In this document: piece after piece, positions 30,997 through 39,518 of the stretch | Numbering within the stretch: the first letter of the stretch is position 1 | Layout of the letters: every line of letters begins with the position of its first letter | Source of the DNA: Caldilineaceae bacterium bin5 | GTDB taxonomy: Bacteria; Chloroflexota; Anaerolineae; Caldilineales; Caldilineaceae | Direction of reading: 5' to 3' | Assembly (NCBI GenBank): GCA_002238445.1 | Contig: MPML01000023.1 | Span: 1-62,989, forward strand | Length of the DNA: 62,989 bases | Made by a program: the position numbers and the translations under genes | Notes under the pieces: generated by a model | Told to the model about the DNA's origin: nothing | The model's input: the letters and a program-made list of their open reading frames with translations, nothing else | Database searches by the model: none

Positions 30997-32340
30997 ATGG
31001 CAGCCATACAGGAAAAGCCATCCCTGCTCGAACAGGATAGACGACAGCTCCACCCCCTGCATCACCCTTCCCAATCCGAGAATCCGATCATTGTCGAGCG
31101 TGCCGAGGGTGTCTGGCTCCACACCACCGACGGCCGCAAGATCCTGGATGCCATGGCCGGCCTGTGGAATGTCAATGTAGGCTATGGCCGCACTGAGCTG
31201 GCAGAGGCTGCCTACGCGCAGATGAAAGATCTGGCCTATACCTCCAACTTCGCCGGCATGACCAACCTGCCCGCCAGCGAACTGGCCTACAAGCTTTCCG
31301 GTTACGCTTATCCCAGCCTCAAGACGACCTTCTTCACCTGCGGCGGCTCTGAGTCCAACGACACCGCCTTCAAGACCGCACGCTATTTCTGGAAGCGGGA
31401 GGGGCAACCGGACAAGGTCAAGATCATCTCCCGCCGCGAGTCCTACCACGGCATCACCCTCGCCACGACCAGCGCCACGAGCGTGCCCCGCTACCACAAG
31501 ATGTTCGGTCCGCTGGTGCCCAACTTCCTCTACTGCCACGCGCCTCACCCTTATCGCTACGAAGGCGACCTGCAGGAGGGCGAGACGGTCGGCGAGGCTG
31601 CGGCGCGCGATCTGGAGGAGACGATTCTGCGTGAAGGGCCGGAGACGGTGGCCGCGTTGATCGCCGAGCCGGTGCAGGGCGTCGGCGGCGTTTTCGTGCC
31701 GCCTGAGGACTACTTCCCCCTCGTGCGCGCCATCTGCCACAAGTACGACGTTTTGCTGATCGCCGACGAGGTTATCTGCGGCTTCGGGCGCACCGGCGAG
31801 ATGTTCGCGCTCAACCGCTACGGCATCGAACCGGACATCCTGGCATTCGCCAAAGGCATCACCAGCGGCTACCTGCCGTTGGGCGGCATCCAGATTAACG
31901 ACCGCATTCTCGACGCCATGAACAGCGCGCCGCAGGATGAGGCCTGGATGCACGGCTTCACCTACTCCGGCCACGCCGCCTCCTGCGCGGTCGGTCTGCG
32001 CAACCTCGCCATTATCGAGGATGAGAAGCTGGCCGAACGTTCGGCGGAGATGGGCGAGCGGCTGCGCAGCGGGCTGGCCAGGTTGAGCGAATTCGGTAAC
32101 GTGGGCGATGTGCGCGGTTTGGGGCTCCTCTGCGCCGTTGAATTCGTCAAGGACCAAGAGACCAAAGAGCCGGACAATGAACTGGCCACGAGTCTGCAGA
32201 ATGCGACCGCGGCGCGCGGCGTGCGCACGCGCGCCCTGAACGGGAGCCTGGCCTTCTCGCCGCCGCTGGTCATCAGTGAAGACGAGGTCGATCAGATCGT
32301 CGACGCCATCGGCGCGGCGCTCGACTCGATGTCTGAGTAG
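30997..32340 (+). CDS. Class III PLP aminotransferase
   Basis: 447 residues. 'ADEVICGFGRTGEMFA' (PLP-ring Asp) and Lys286 in 'FAKGITSGYLPLGG' define the fold-type I class III active site; 'TCGGSESNDTAFKTARYFWK' and 'RRESYHGITLATTSAT' bind cofactor and phosphate. It resembles omega-amino acid:pyruvate or putrescine-type transaminases. AAGGAGA precedes the ATG. Part of the run UxaE - aminotransferase - MNT - VOC - dehydratase on one strand. The amino donor or acceptor cannot be named. Confidence 0.9.
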   Translation: MAAIQEKPSLLEQDRRQLHPLHHPSQSENPIIVERAEGVWLHTTDGRKILDAMAGLWNVNVGYGRTELAEAAYAQMKDLAYTSNFAGMTNLPASELAYKLSGYAYPSLKTTFFTCGGSESNDTAFKTARYFWKREGQPDKVKIISRRESYHGITLATTSATSVPRYHKMFGPLVPNFLYCHAPHPYRYEGDLQEGETVGEAAARDLEETILREGPETVAALIAEPVQGVGGVFVPPEDYFPLVRAICHKYDVLLIADEVICGFGRTGEMFALNRYGIEPDILAFAKGITSGYLPLGGIQINDRILDAMNSAPQDEAWMHGFTYSGHAASCAVGLRNLAIIEDEKLAERSAEMGERLRSGLARLSEFGNVGDVRGLGLLCAVEFVKDQETKEPDNELATSLQNATAARGVRTRALNGSLAFSPPLVISEDEVDQIVDAIGAALDSMSE

Positions 32341-32406
32341 CGATCTGTTTGGTTGGATGGAAGAGCGCTTGAGACAGACTGAGGCTTGCTGCGGGAGACA
32401 GAGCTT

Positions 32407-32703
32407 TTGAAGAGCCTGGAGGAGATTCGCTCAATCTTGCGTTCTCACCGGCGCGAATTGAAAGAACGATACCACGTGGAAGATATCGCTCTCTTTGGCT
32501 CCTATGCCCGCGGCGAGCAGACGGAGGCTAGCGACCTGGACGTTCTGGTCACGTTAAGCGCGCCACTGGGCTGGGAGTTCGTCGATCTCCACGATTATCT
32601 GACTGAATTGCTGGAGACCAACGTTGAACTGCTCACGCGCGGCGCTATCAACAGAAAGCCTCTACTCCGCCACTTCATTGAAAAAGACCTGATTCGTGTC
32701 TGA
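32407..32703 (+). CDS. MNT-type nucleotidyltransferase, second orphan
   Basis: 98 residues from a TTG at 32407 (GGGAG upstream). 'EDIALFGSYARGEQTEASDL' then 'DVLV' is the pol-beta MNT signature, and 'NVELLTRGAINRKPLLRHFI' carries the family C-terminal motif. A HEPN toxin normally overlaps the 3' end; here a GTG overlaps the stop but its frame (VSERYSHLSRCPGDL...) ends after about 22 residues and has no HEPN motif. The gene sits inside a metabolic operon and looks like an insertion or remnant. Confidence 0.8.
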   Translation: MKSLEEIRSILRSHRRELKERYHVEDIALFGSYARGEQTEASDLDVLVTLSAPLGWEFVDLHDYLTELLETNVELLTRGAINRKPLLRHFIEKDLIRV

Positions 32704-32742
32704 ACGATACAGTCATCTTTCCCGCTGCCCTGGAGATCTCAC

Positions 32743-33150
32743 ATGTCATCCGAAAACGCCCCGACCCTGATCGGCTCTTCCCCCTATTTCTTTATTCGCG
32801 ACCTGGCTGCATCACTCGACTACTACTGCGATGTGCTCGGTTTCAGGCGGCCCCACCTGTGGGGCGTACCGCCGACATTCGCCATGCCCGACCGCGACGG
32901 CTTCATCTTCATGCTGAAGCAGGTCGAGGATGTCAGCACGATCACGCCCAACGAGACCCGGGGCGGCCTCTGGGACGCCTATGTCTGGGTTCGCAATGTG
33001 AGGGCGCTCTTTGCCGAGTTCGAGGCCAATGGCGCCGAGTTCGCTTACGAGCTCACGCTCCAGCACGAATACGACAACCTTGAGTTCGCCATACGTGATC
33101 CCGACGGTTATGTGATCGCTTTCGGACAAGGCGTTGAGGACGAGGAATGA
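32743..33150 (+). CDS. VOC-family (glyoxalase/bleomycin-resistance fold) protein
   Basis: 135 residues, two beta-alpha-beta3 units: 'PYFFIRDLAASLDYYCDVLG' and 'AYVWVRNVRALFAEFEANGA', closing with 'LEFAIRDPDGYVIAFGQ'. The last residues supply the usual metal-binding Glu/Gln pattern. Its stop overlaps the dehydratase start by 4 bases (ATGA), so it is translationally coupled to the B12 enzyme. A supporting role with that pathway is likely but undefined. Confidence 0.85.
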   Translation: MSSENAPTLIGSSPYFFIRDLAASLDYYCDVLGFRRPHLWGVPPTFAMPDRDGFIFMLKQVEDVSTITPNETRGGLWDAYVWVRNVRALFAEFEANGAEFAYELTLQHEYDNLEFAIRDPDGYVIAFGQGVEDEE

Positions 33151-35423
33151 CCACAACAACGACGACGGACCGCAGCGTCAACGGGGATACCGGCTCGCGC
33201 CGCTTCTCCATCCTGGCCGGACGCGACATCAACCGCGAAACATACGTCGAAGAGTGGGCCGAGGCCGGGCTGACCGTTGCCGACAGTCCCTATGACCCGC
33301 AGCCCTCGCTGCGCATCGTAGGCGGCGAGGTCGTGGAGTTGGACGGCAAGGACCGGGCCGATTTCGATGCGCTCGACCGCTTCATCGCCGATCACGCTCT
33401 CGATCTGGCGGTGGCCGAAGAGGCGATGGCGACCCCTTCACATCAGATCGCGCGCATGTTGGTCGATATCAACGTGCCGCAGCCCACCATCCGCCGCCTG
33501 GCTGACGGCTGCACGCCGGCCAAGCTGTGCGAGATCGTGCGTCACATGAACGTGCTCGAGATGATGATGGGCCTTGGCAAGATGCGGGTGCGCAAGACCC
33601 CGGCCAACCAGGCCCACGTCACCAACTGGCGCGAAAACCCGGCTTTGCTGGCCGCGGACGCGGCCGAAGCCGCGCTGCGGGGCTTTGCCGAGATCGAGAC
33701 GACGGTGCGCGTCGCGCGTGCAGCGCCGCTCAACGCGCTCGCGATTCTCGTCGGTTCGCAGACCAGCCGCGGCGGCGTGCTCACCCAGTGCGCGGTCGAG
33801 GAGGCGTTCGGCCTGCGGCTGGGCATCAAAGGGCTGACCTCCTACGCGGAGACGCTTTCGGTCTACGGCACCGAGCGCTCCTTTGTCGACGGCGACGACA
33901 CGCCCTGGTCGAAAGCCTTTCTGGCCTCGGCCTACGCCAGCCGCGGCATCAAAATACGCTTCACGTCCGGCACCGGTTCCGAAGCGCTGATGGGCTACGC
34001 GGAGCAGTGTTCGATGCTGTATCTGGAGGCCCGCTGCCTGCTGGTGACAAAGGGCGCCGGCAGCCAGGGCGTGCAGAACGGCTCCATCTCCTGCATTGCC
34101 CTGCCGGAAGCGCTGCCCGGCGGCGTGCGCGGCGTGCTGGCCGAGAACCTGCTGGCGTCGATGTTGGGGCTGGAATGCGCGTCGGGCAACGACGCGCTCG
34201 CCTCGCATTCGGCGCTGCGCAAGACGGCCAAACTGATGCTGCAGTTGATCCCCGGCACCGATTTCATCTGCTCCGGCTACAGCGCCATTCCCAAGCAGGA
34301 CAATATGTTCGGCGGCGGCAACTTTGACGCCGAGGATTTCGATGACTGGACCGTCATCCAGCGCGACATGCGGGTGAACGGCGGTATCCGCCCGGTTCGC
34401 GAGGCCGATGCCGTCGCCGCCCGCCGGCAGGCCGCGCAGGCACTGCAGGCGATCTACGCCGAGCTGGAGTTCCCGCCGATCGGGGACGAGGAGGTGGAGG
34501 CAGCCGCGCTTGCCCACAGCAGCGAGGATATGCCGGAGCGGGATATGGTGGCCGATCTGGCCGCGGCCGATCGCTTCCTGGAGGGTACAGCCAATCTTTC
34601 CGATGTGGTGCGCGCGCTGCATCGCAGCGGCTTTGAACAGGCGGCCTCCAATCTGCTCGAGATGGGCCGTCAGCGGGTGGCGGGCGACTATCTGCAGCCG
34701 TCGGCCATATTCGAAGACGGTTTCTCCGTGATCAGCGCGGTCAACGACCGCAATGACTACACCGGCCCCGGCACCGGCTACCGCCTTGAAGGGGAGACCT
34801 GGGACGCGTTGCAGCGCATTCCGCAGCAGAAGTCGCCGCGCGACTTTATCGACGCGCAGGTGGGGGAGCCGCTACCCAACCTGGCCGAGATCAGCACGGC
34901 CAAGGTGGGCGCCTCCGCCAATGAAATCGTGGTCGCGGTGGGGCCGGCTTATGGCCGCTCGTTGGTGAAGACGATTGGCGAGCTGGACCATGAAGAGGTG
35001 CTGGAAGCGCTGCTCACCGGTGTGGCGGAGGAGGAGTTCTACGGCCGCGTCGTGCGGGTCTATCACAGCGCCGACTGCGCCGCTATCGGCCATGCGGGGG
35101 CGCGACTGAGCGGCTCCGGCATTGCCGTCGGCCTCCAGAGCCGCGGCACGACCGTCATCCAGAAACGGGGGCTGGCGCCGCTCAACAACCTGGAGCTTTT
35201 CCCGCAGTCGCCCAGCCTGACGTTGGAGATCTATCAGGCGATCGGGCGCAACGCGGCCCGCTATGCCAAGGGGCTGAGCCCTCTGCCCGTCGGCGTCAAG
35301 GTCGACAACGGCGCCCGCCTGCGCCTGATCGTTAAGACGGCCCTGCTGCACCGTCGCGAGATCGAAGATATCGCGGAGAAAGCCCCCCAGGAACTTTACT
35401 TCCGCTGGGAGCCGGATGTGTAA
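33147..35423 (+). CDS. B12-dependent diol/glycerol dehydratase, fused large + medium subunits
   Basis: 758 residues. Residues about 20-550 correspond to the alpha (PduC/DhaB1) subunit with its barrel ('RRFSILAGRDINRETYVEEW', 'MRVRKTPANQAHVTN', 'IRFTSGTGSEALMGYAEQCS', 'CLLVTKGAGSQGVQNGSISC'). About 590-758 corresponds to the beta (PduD/DhaB2) subunit ('EIVVAVGPAYGRSLVKTIGE', 'SADCAAIGHAGARLSGSGIA', 'LSPLPVGVKVDNGARLRLIV'). In enteric bacteria these are separate proteins of about 554 and 224 residues. The family converts 1,2-diols to aldehydes with adenosylcobalamin. The small subunit follows at 35495. No reactivating factor or microcompartment genes are in the window. Confidence 0.9.
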   Translation: MTTTTTTDRSVNGDTGSRRFSILAGRDINRETYVEEWAEAGLTVADSPYDPQPSLRIVGGEVVELDGKDRADFDALDRFIADHALDLAVAEEAMATPSHQIARMLVDINVPQPTIRRLADGCTPAKLCEIVRHMNVLEMMMGLGKMRVRKTPANQAHVTNWRENPALLAADAAEAALRGFAEIETTVRVARAAPLNALAILVGSQTSRGGVLTQCAVEEAFGLRLGIKGLTSYAETLSVYGTERSFVDGDDTPWSKAFLASAYASRGIKIRFTSGTGSEALMGYAEQCSMLYLEARCLLVTKGAGSQGVQNGSISCIALPEALPGGVRGVLAENLLASMLGLECASGNDALASHSALRKTAKLMLQLIPGTDFICSGYSAIPKQDNMFGGGNFDAEDFDDWTVIQRDMRVNGGIRPVREADAVAARRQAAQALQAIYAELEFPPIGDEEVEAAALAHSSEDMPERDMVADLAAADRFLEGTANLSDVVRALHRSGFEQAASNLLEMGRQRVAGDYLQPSAIFEDGFSVISAVNDRNDYTGPGTGYRLEGETWDALQRIPQQKSPRDFIDAQVGEPLPNLAEISTAKVGASANEIVVAVGPAYGRSLVKTIGELDHEEVLEALLTGVAEEEFYGRVVRVYHSADCAAIGHAGARLSGSGIAVGLQSRGTTVIQKRGLAPLNNLELFPQSPSLTLEIYQAIGRNAARYAKGLSPLPVGVKVDNGARLRLIVKTALLHRREIEDIAEKAPQELYFRWEPDV

Positions 35424-35494
35424 CGGCGAGGAGTAAGTGAAGAGGAGTGAGTGAACTGCTCGTTGCTCGACTTTGAGCGCAAGGAATCAGCAAG

Positions 35495-35950
35495 ATGACA
35501 GACGAAAGGAAAGAGGAGAGAGAAGACGCCTCTCACGCCTCGAATGGGGATTATCCCCTCTACGCCAACCGCAGCGACACGCTCACCGCGGCCAGCGGGC
35601 GCCCCTTGCGCGACCTCTCGCTGCAGAAGACGCTGACCGAAGATATCTCCTCGGAGGACTACAGCATCAGCGGGGAGACGCTGCGGGCGCAGGCCGAAAT
35701 CGCCCGCGACGCCGGCTACCCGCAGTTGGCGCAGAACCTGGAACGGGCCTCCGAGTTGACCGCCGTTCCCAACGAAACGCTTCTGGAGATGTACGAGATG
35801 CTGCGGCCCGGACGCTGCAGCTTCGAGGAGTACGAGGCGCTGGCGCAGCGCCTGCGCGACGAGTTCAACGCCGCCGCCACTGCCGCCTTTGTCGAGGAGG
35901 CCGCTACCGTCTACCGGGAACGCGGCCTGCTACGCCGGGAACTGGAGTGA
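35495..35950 (+). CDS. Diol/glycerol dehydratase small (gamma) subunit
   Basis: 151 residues: 'DYPLYANRSDTLTAASGRPL', 'DLSLQKTLTEDISSEDYSIS', 'ETLRAQAEIARDAGYPQLAQ', 'RASELTAVPNETLLEMYEML', 'AAFVEEAATVYRERGLLRRE'. This matches PduE/DhaB3 along its length. It lies 71 bases after the fused subunit. The N-terminus is Glu/Arg-rich, as in subunits needed for solubility or assembly. Last gene of the operon; MITE copy 4 starts 39 bases after its stop. Confidence 0.88.
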   Translation: MTDERKEEREDASHASNGDYPLYANRSDTLTAASGRPLRDLSLQKTLTEDISSEDYSISGETLRAQAEIARDAGYPQLAQNLERASELTAVPNETLLEMYEMLRPGRCSFEEYEALAQRLRDEFNAAATAAFVEEAATVYRERGLLRRELE

Positions 35951-35954
35951 TTGA

Positions 35955-35989
35955 AGGGCAGTTTTTAGTAGGCAGTTTTTGGTTTTTAG
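35955..35989 (+). repeat. Short GTTTTTAG-type repeats next to the MITE
   Basis: Reads AGGGCAGTTTTTAGTAGGCA then GTTTTTGGTTTTTAG: three variants of GTTTTT(A)G within 30 bases. One GTTTTTAG (35982-35989) is the target duplicated by MITE copy 4. Similar sequence (GTTTTTAGTGGTTAGTTTTC) recurs at 53759. Confidence 0.6.
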
Positions 35990-36275
35990 GTAACTACTAA
36001 GTCACAGTAGTTGACCAGCCAGTCATCCTTGGAACCATTCAGGCTCTTGGTGACGCAACTGGTGTACAGCCGCCGCCATGCTCGCCAGCCGACACGTTGC
36101 GAAGAAGGCACACGGTCGGTGAGGCATGTTTTTGTAGGGGGGCGTTGCGGGGGCGCAGCCCCTGCACAAGGGAGGGCCGAAGGCCCGACCGCCCAAAAAA
36201 CAGAGAATGAGGAGAGAGTAAACACCTTCCCTCATCTCATTCAGGTTCGCAAATCAGTTGTGGCTGCGTAGTTAC
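35990..36275 (+). mobile_element. MITE-like element, copy 4 (286 bp, 8-bp TSD GTTTTTAG)
   Basis: Begins GTAACTACTAAGTCACA and ends GTGGCTGCGTAGTTAC, flanked by exact 8-bp repeats GTTTTTAG (35982-35989, 36276-36283). The left 150 bases are nearly identical to copy 1, and both elements have the same length, so these are recent sister insertions. It lies 69 bases before the ABC exporter start, so it may supply or interrupt promoter sequence. Confidence 0.92.
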
Positions 36276-36344
36276 GTTTTTAGTGGCTGCGGCAACCTCG
36301 AAGGCCAGGTATCATTTGAGACCAGTAATCGGGTATTCATAGCC

Positions 36345-38138
36345 ATGTCCACCAACGACCCACCGCAGGGCTTCCTGACCGGCCTCTGGTATATCCTGGG
36401 GGGCCAGCGTAAATTTGTGGTCCTCTCCGTCCTCAGCGGGCTGCTCTTCTCCGCGACGAGCCTGGTCCCGCCGCTGCTGGTGCGGCGCCTGATCCTGTGG
36501 ATCACCGACGGCGGCGGCTCCACCTCCGGCCTGCTGGCGATGACCGCCGTGTTGGGGATCGTCTATGTGCTGCGCGGCGTTGGCCGCTACTTCTACGGCC
36601 AGTTCTCGCACGTGGCCGCTTATGGCGTCACCACCAGCCTGATGGCGCGCGTCTACCGCCATCTGCAGCAGCTCTCCCACAGTTTCTACAACCGCCAGCG
36701 CACCGGCGCCCTGATCGTGCGCTCCATCAACGACATCGAAACGCTGGAGGACTTCGTCGCTCACGGCGTGCCCGAGCTGGTGATGGCGACCGTCATTCCG
36801 ATCGCCATGTGGTGTGTCCTGTTCTGGATTCACCCCTTGCTCGCCCTGCTGGTGGTGCTGCCGCTGCCGATCGGCGGCTATGTCATCTACCGCTTCACCA
36901 GGCAGATTCGCGGTATATGGCGCCAGGTGCGGGCCGGCATCTCCGAGCTGGTGGCCCAGGTACAGGACAGCTTTTCCGGCATCACCGAGATCAAGTCTTT
37001 TGGCCAGGAAAAGTCGCAGGCCGATCAGGTCGCGCGGTCGGCCGCCGACTACCGCGACAGGATATGCGCCGCCACGAGGATCTCGCTGCTGCCCTCGTCA
37101 ATCGTCGAGTTTTCCGGCGGCTTGGGCGTGATTGTAGCCGTGTGGGTGGGCGGAAGCCTTGCCCTATCGGAATCGTTGAATGTCGCCGACCTCTTCGTCT
37201 TCATCGCTTACCTGGTCTATATCTACCAGCCATTCCTCAAGCTGGCGGACATCAGCGACACATTGCACCGGGCCGGCGCAAGCCAGGAGCGCATCTTCGA
37301 ACTGCTGGCCGTGCAACCGGATATCAGCAGTCCGCCGGACGCGGTCAAGCCGCAAATTTCCCGCTGGGACGTTGCCTTCCACGATGTCTCCTTTGGCTAT
37401 CAGTCGGAAGAGGTGGTGCTGAACGATATCGATTTCGAGATCGGCGCCGGCGAGATGGTGGCACTGGTGGGGGCGACAGGCGCGGGCAAGACGACGGTCA
37501 GCCGCCTTATTCCCCGCTTCTACGATCCCCAGGACGGGCAGATTAGCGTCGGCGGCCACGACCTGCGCAGCCTCGACCTGGAGTTCCTGCGCGCCAATGT
37601 GGCCTCGGTCATGCAGGATGTCTTCCTCTTCCACGGGACCGTGCGCCAGAATATCGCCTTTGGCCGCCCTGAGGCGACGGTCGATGAGATCGTGCAGGCG
37701 GCGCAGGCGGCCAACGCGCACGAGTTCATCGTCGAACTCCGTGATGGCTACAACACCGTTATCGGCGAGCGAGGCGTGCGCCTGTCCGGCGGCCAGAAGC
37801 AGCGCATCTCGATCGCACGCGCGCTGTTGAAAGACGCGCCGATCCTGATCCTGGACGAGGCCACCTCCTCAGTTGATACCGAGACGGAGTGGCTGATCCA
37901 GCAGGCGCTGAACCGCCTCACCCGCAACCGCACCACGCTGGTGATCGCCCACCGCCTCTCGACCATACGCCACGCCGACAAGATCGTCGTGCTGGACAGT
38001 GGGCGCATCATCGAAACCGGCGCGCACGATGAACTGATGGCGCGCGGTGGACGCTACGCCAAGATGGTTGAGACGCAGAGCGTGGCCCGCTCCTGGGAAC
38101 TGAGCCGGCAGCCGGAACTGCAGCCGGCCGGCGATTAG
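36345..38138 (+). CDS. ABC exporter half-transporter (TMD-NBD fusion)
   Basis: 597 residues. Six membrane helices in residues 15-310 (starting 'KFVVLSVLSGLLFSATSLVP'), then the nucleotide-binding domain with Walker A 'GATGAGKTT' near 376, 'LSGGQKQRISIARALL' near 480, Walker B 'ILILDEATSS' near 503 and H-loop 'IAHRLSTIRHA'. It should form a homodimer or pair with another half-transporter to export lipids, peptides or drugs. I start at the ATG 36345, where homologues begin; upstream frame lies in the MITE. Ribosome-binding site is weak. Confidence 0.9.
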   Translation: MSTNDPPQGFLTGLWYILGGQRKFVVLSVLSGLLFSATSLVPPLLVRRLILWITDGGGSTSGLLAMTAVLGIVYVLRGVGRYFYGQFSHVAAYGVTTSLMARVYRHLQQLSHSFYNRQRTGALIVRSINDIETLEDFVAHGVPELVMATVIPIAMWCVLFWIHPLLALLVVLPLPIGGYVIYRFTRQIRGIWRQVRAGISELVAQVQDSFSGITEIKSFGQEKSQADQVARSAADYRDRICAATRISLLPSSIVEFSGGLGVIVAVWVGGSLALSESLNVADLFVFIAYLVYIYQPFLKLADISDTLHRAGASQERIFELLAVQPDISSPPDAVKPQISRWDVAFHDVSFGYQSEEVVLNDIDFEIGAGEMVALVGATGAGKTTVSRLIPRFYDPQDGQISVGGHDLRSLDLEFLRANVASVMQDVFLFHGTVRQNIAFGRPEATVDEIVQAAQAANAHEFIVELRDGYNTVIGERGVRLSGGQKQRISIARALLKDAPILILDEATSSVDTETEWLIQQALNRLTRNRTTLVIAHRLSTIRHADKIVVLDSGRIIETGAHDELMARGGRYAKMVETQSVARSWELSRQPELQPAGD

Positions 38139-38224
38139 TGGGCGGCGCTTGACTCTTGATTGGCCTAATACGCCTACCATGATGTGAGAACCAACATTCG
38201 GAAGGATCAAAAGGAGAGGTGGCT

Positions 38225-39256
38225 ATGGGTTCTGCACTGGAAGACAAACTGGAAATGGCGTTGGCCGGCCTGAACCGCGTTCGCCTGGGCGAGGTGAATA
38301 CGCCGCTGGAACATCTGCCGCGTTTCAGCGCTGCCCTGGGGGGCCCGCAGGTCTATATCAAACGGGACGACCTGACCGGGCTTGCTTTCGGCGGCAACAA
38401 GACCCGCATGCTTGAGTACAGCCTGGCGGTCGGGGTGGAGCGCGGCGCGGATACGATCGTCTACGGCGCGGCGGTGCAGTCCAACTACTGCCGCCAGCTG
38501 GCCGCGGCCTGCGCCAAGCTGGGCATCACGCTGCACCTTATCCTGCGGTCGGAGCGCGAGATCGACAAGACCGCCATCACCGGCAACAACCTGCTGCAGC
38601 GACTGTTTGGCGCGCATGTGACGGTGATGTCAGACAACGACCGCGACAGCCAGCAGGAGATGATCGCGGCCAAGGCCGAGGCGCTGCGCGCGGCAGGCCA
38701 CAACGTCTACGTGCCGCGGCAGGCCGATACCATTGACCTGGATGTCATCGCCTACGCCCAGTCCGCGCTTGAAGTGGCGCGCCAGTGCCGCGAGCAGGAG
38801 ATCGAGCCGGGGCACATGTATGTCTGCGCGGCCGACACGACCCAGGCCGGGCTGGTTCTCGGGTTGAAAGCGGTGGGTAGCCCCATGCAGGTGAAGGGGA
38901 TCACCCCGTCCGCCAAAGGAGACAACGAAGGGCGCATGGCCGATATCGCCAACCAGGCTGCGGAGCGGCTGGACCTGGACGTGACGCTGACCGCGGCCGA
39001 CTTCGACAGCGACGACTCCTTCGTCGGCGAGCGCTACGGCCTCCCCACGCCGGAGGGGCTGGCCTCTCTGCGTCTGCTGGCCCAGACCGAGGGCGTCCTC
39101 ACCGATCCGGTCTATACCAGCAAGGCGCTGGCGGGACTTGTGGCCCACATCCGCAGCGGCGCGTTGCCGGCGCAGGAGCCGGTCGTCTTCGTTCACACCG
39201 GGGGCACGCCGGCGCTCTTCGGCTACACCGACGAGATGGTGGCCGCGTTGGGGTGA
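38225..39256 (+). CDS. D-cysteine desulfhydrase / ACC deaminase-like PLP enzyme
   Basis: 343 residues, fold-type II PLP enzyme. 'YIKRDDLTGLAFGGNKTRML' contains the PLP Lys59; 'VYGAAVQSNYCRQLAAACAK' is the catalytic Ser/Asn loop; 'VHTGGTPALFGY' closes the phosphate site. Members release ammonia from D-cysteine, ACC or similar small amino acids. AAAGGAG fits the ATG at 38225 (spacing 9) better than the GTG six bases earlier. Stands between an exporter and a relic permease end; no clear pathway. Confidence 0.85.
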   Translation: MGSALEDKLEMALAGLNRVRLGEVNTPLEHLPRFSAALGGPQVYIKRDDLTGLAFGGNKTRMLEYSLAVGVERGADTIVYGAAVQSNYCRQLAAACAKLGITLHLILRSEREIDKTAITGNNLLQRLFGAHVTVMSDNDRDSQQEMIAAKAEALRAAGHNVYVPRQADTIDLDVIAYAQSALEVARQCREQEIEPGHMYVCAADTTQAGLVLGLKAVGSPMQVKGITPSAKGDNEGRMADIANQAAERLDLDVTLTAADFDSDDSFVGERYGLPTPEGLASLRLLAQTEGVLTDPVYTSKALAGLVAHIRSGALPAQEPVVFVHTGGTPALFGYTDEMVAALG

Positions 39257-39296
39257 TGCAGAACCGGAAAACTGACGGGCTCGCGGCGGCGCCGTG

Positions 39297-39383
39297 ATGA
39301 TGATCGCGCCGGTCCTTGTGCTGTTCCTGGCGTTGCAGCGTCAGTTTGTGACGGGTCTGACACAGGGAGGCATCAAGCTGTAG
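39297..39383 (+). pseudogene. Relic C-terminus of a MalG-type permease
   Basis: Plus-strand frame MMIAPVLVLFLALQRQF, VTGLTQGGIKL then TAG. This is the conserved end of CUT1 inner-membrane permeases ('P.lvlFl.lQr.fv.Glt.GaiKg'), whereas the rest of the gene is missing. It points opposite to the intact permease at 39519-40427, so it is not that gene's own end but the trace of another, deleted transporter operon. Confidence 0.7.
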
Positions 39384-39518
39384 GCCGCAGTCAGTTTGCA
39401 CCGGACAGGGCCGAACAGACGCTCGGGGCTGCGTCCGCGAACGACTATGGGAGTGATCTATTTGGGGTTAAGCCTGGCACAGCGATGACATTGTGAGAGG
39501 TACTCGCGCCGGCATCCA

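Noticed and set aside
32696..32761. Short GTG frame after the second MNT gene as a HEPN toxin
   Set aside because: Only about 22 residues, no Rx4-6H motif, and it ends inside the start of the VOC gene; not enough to call even a relic.
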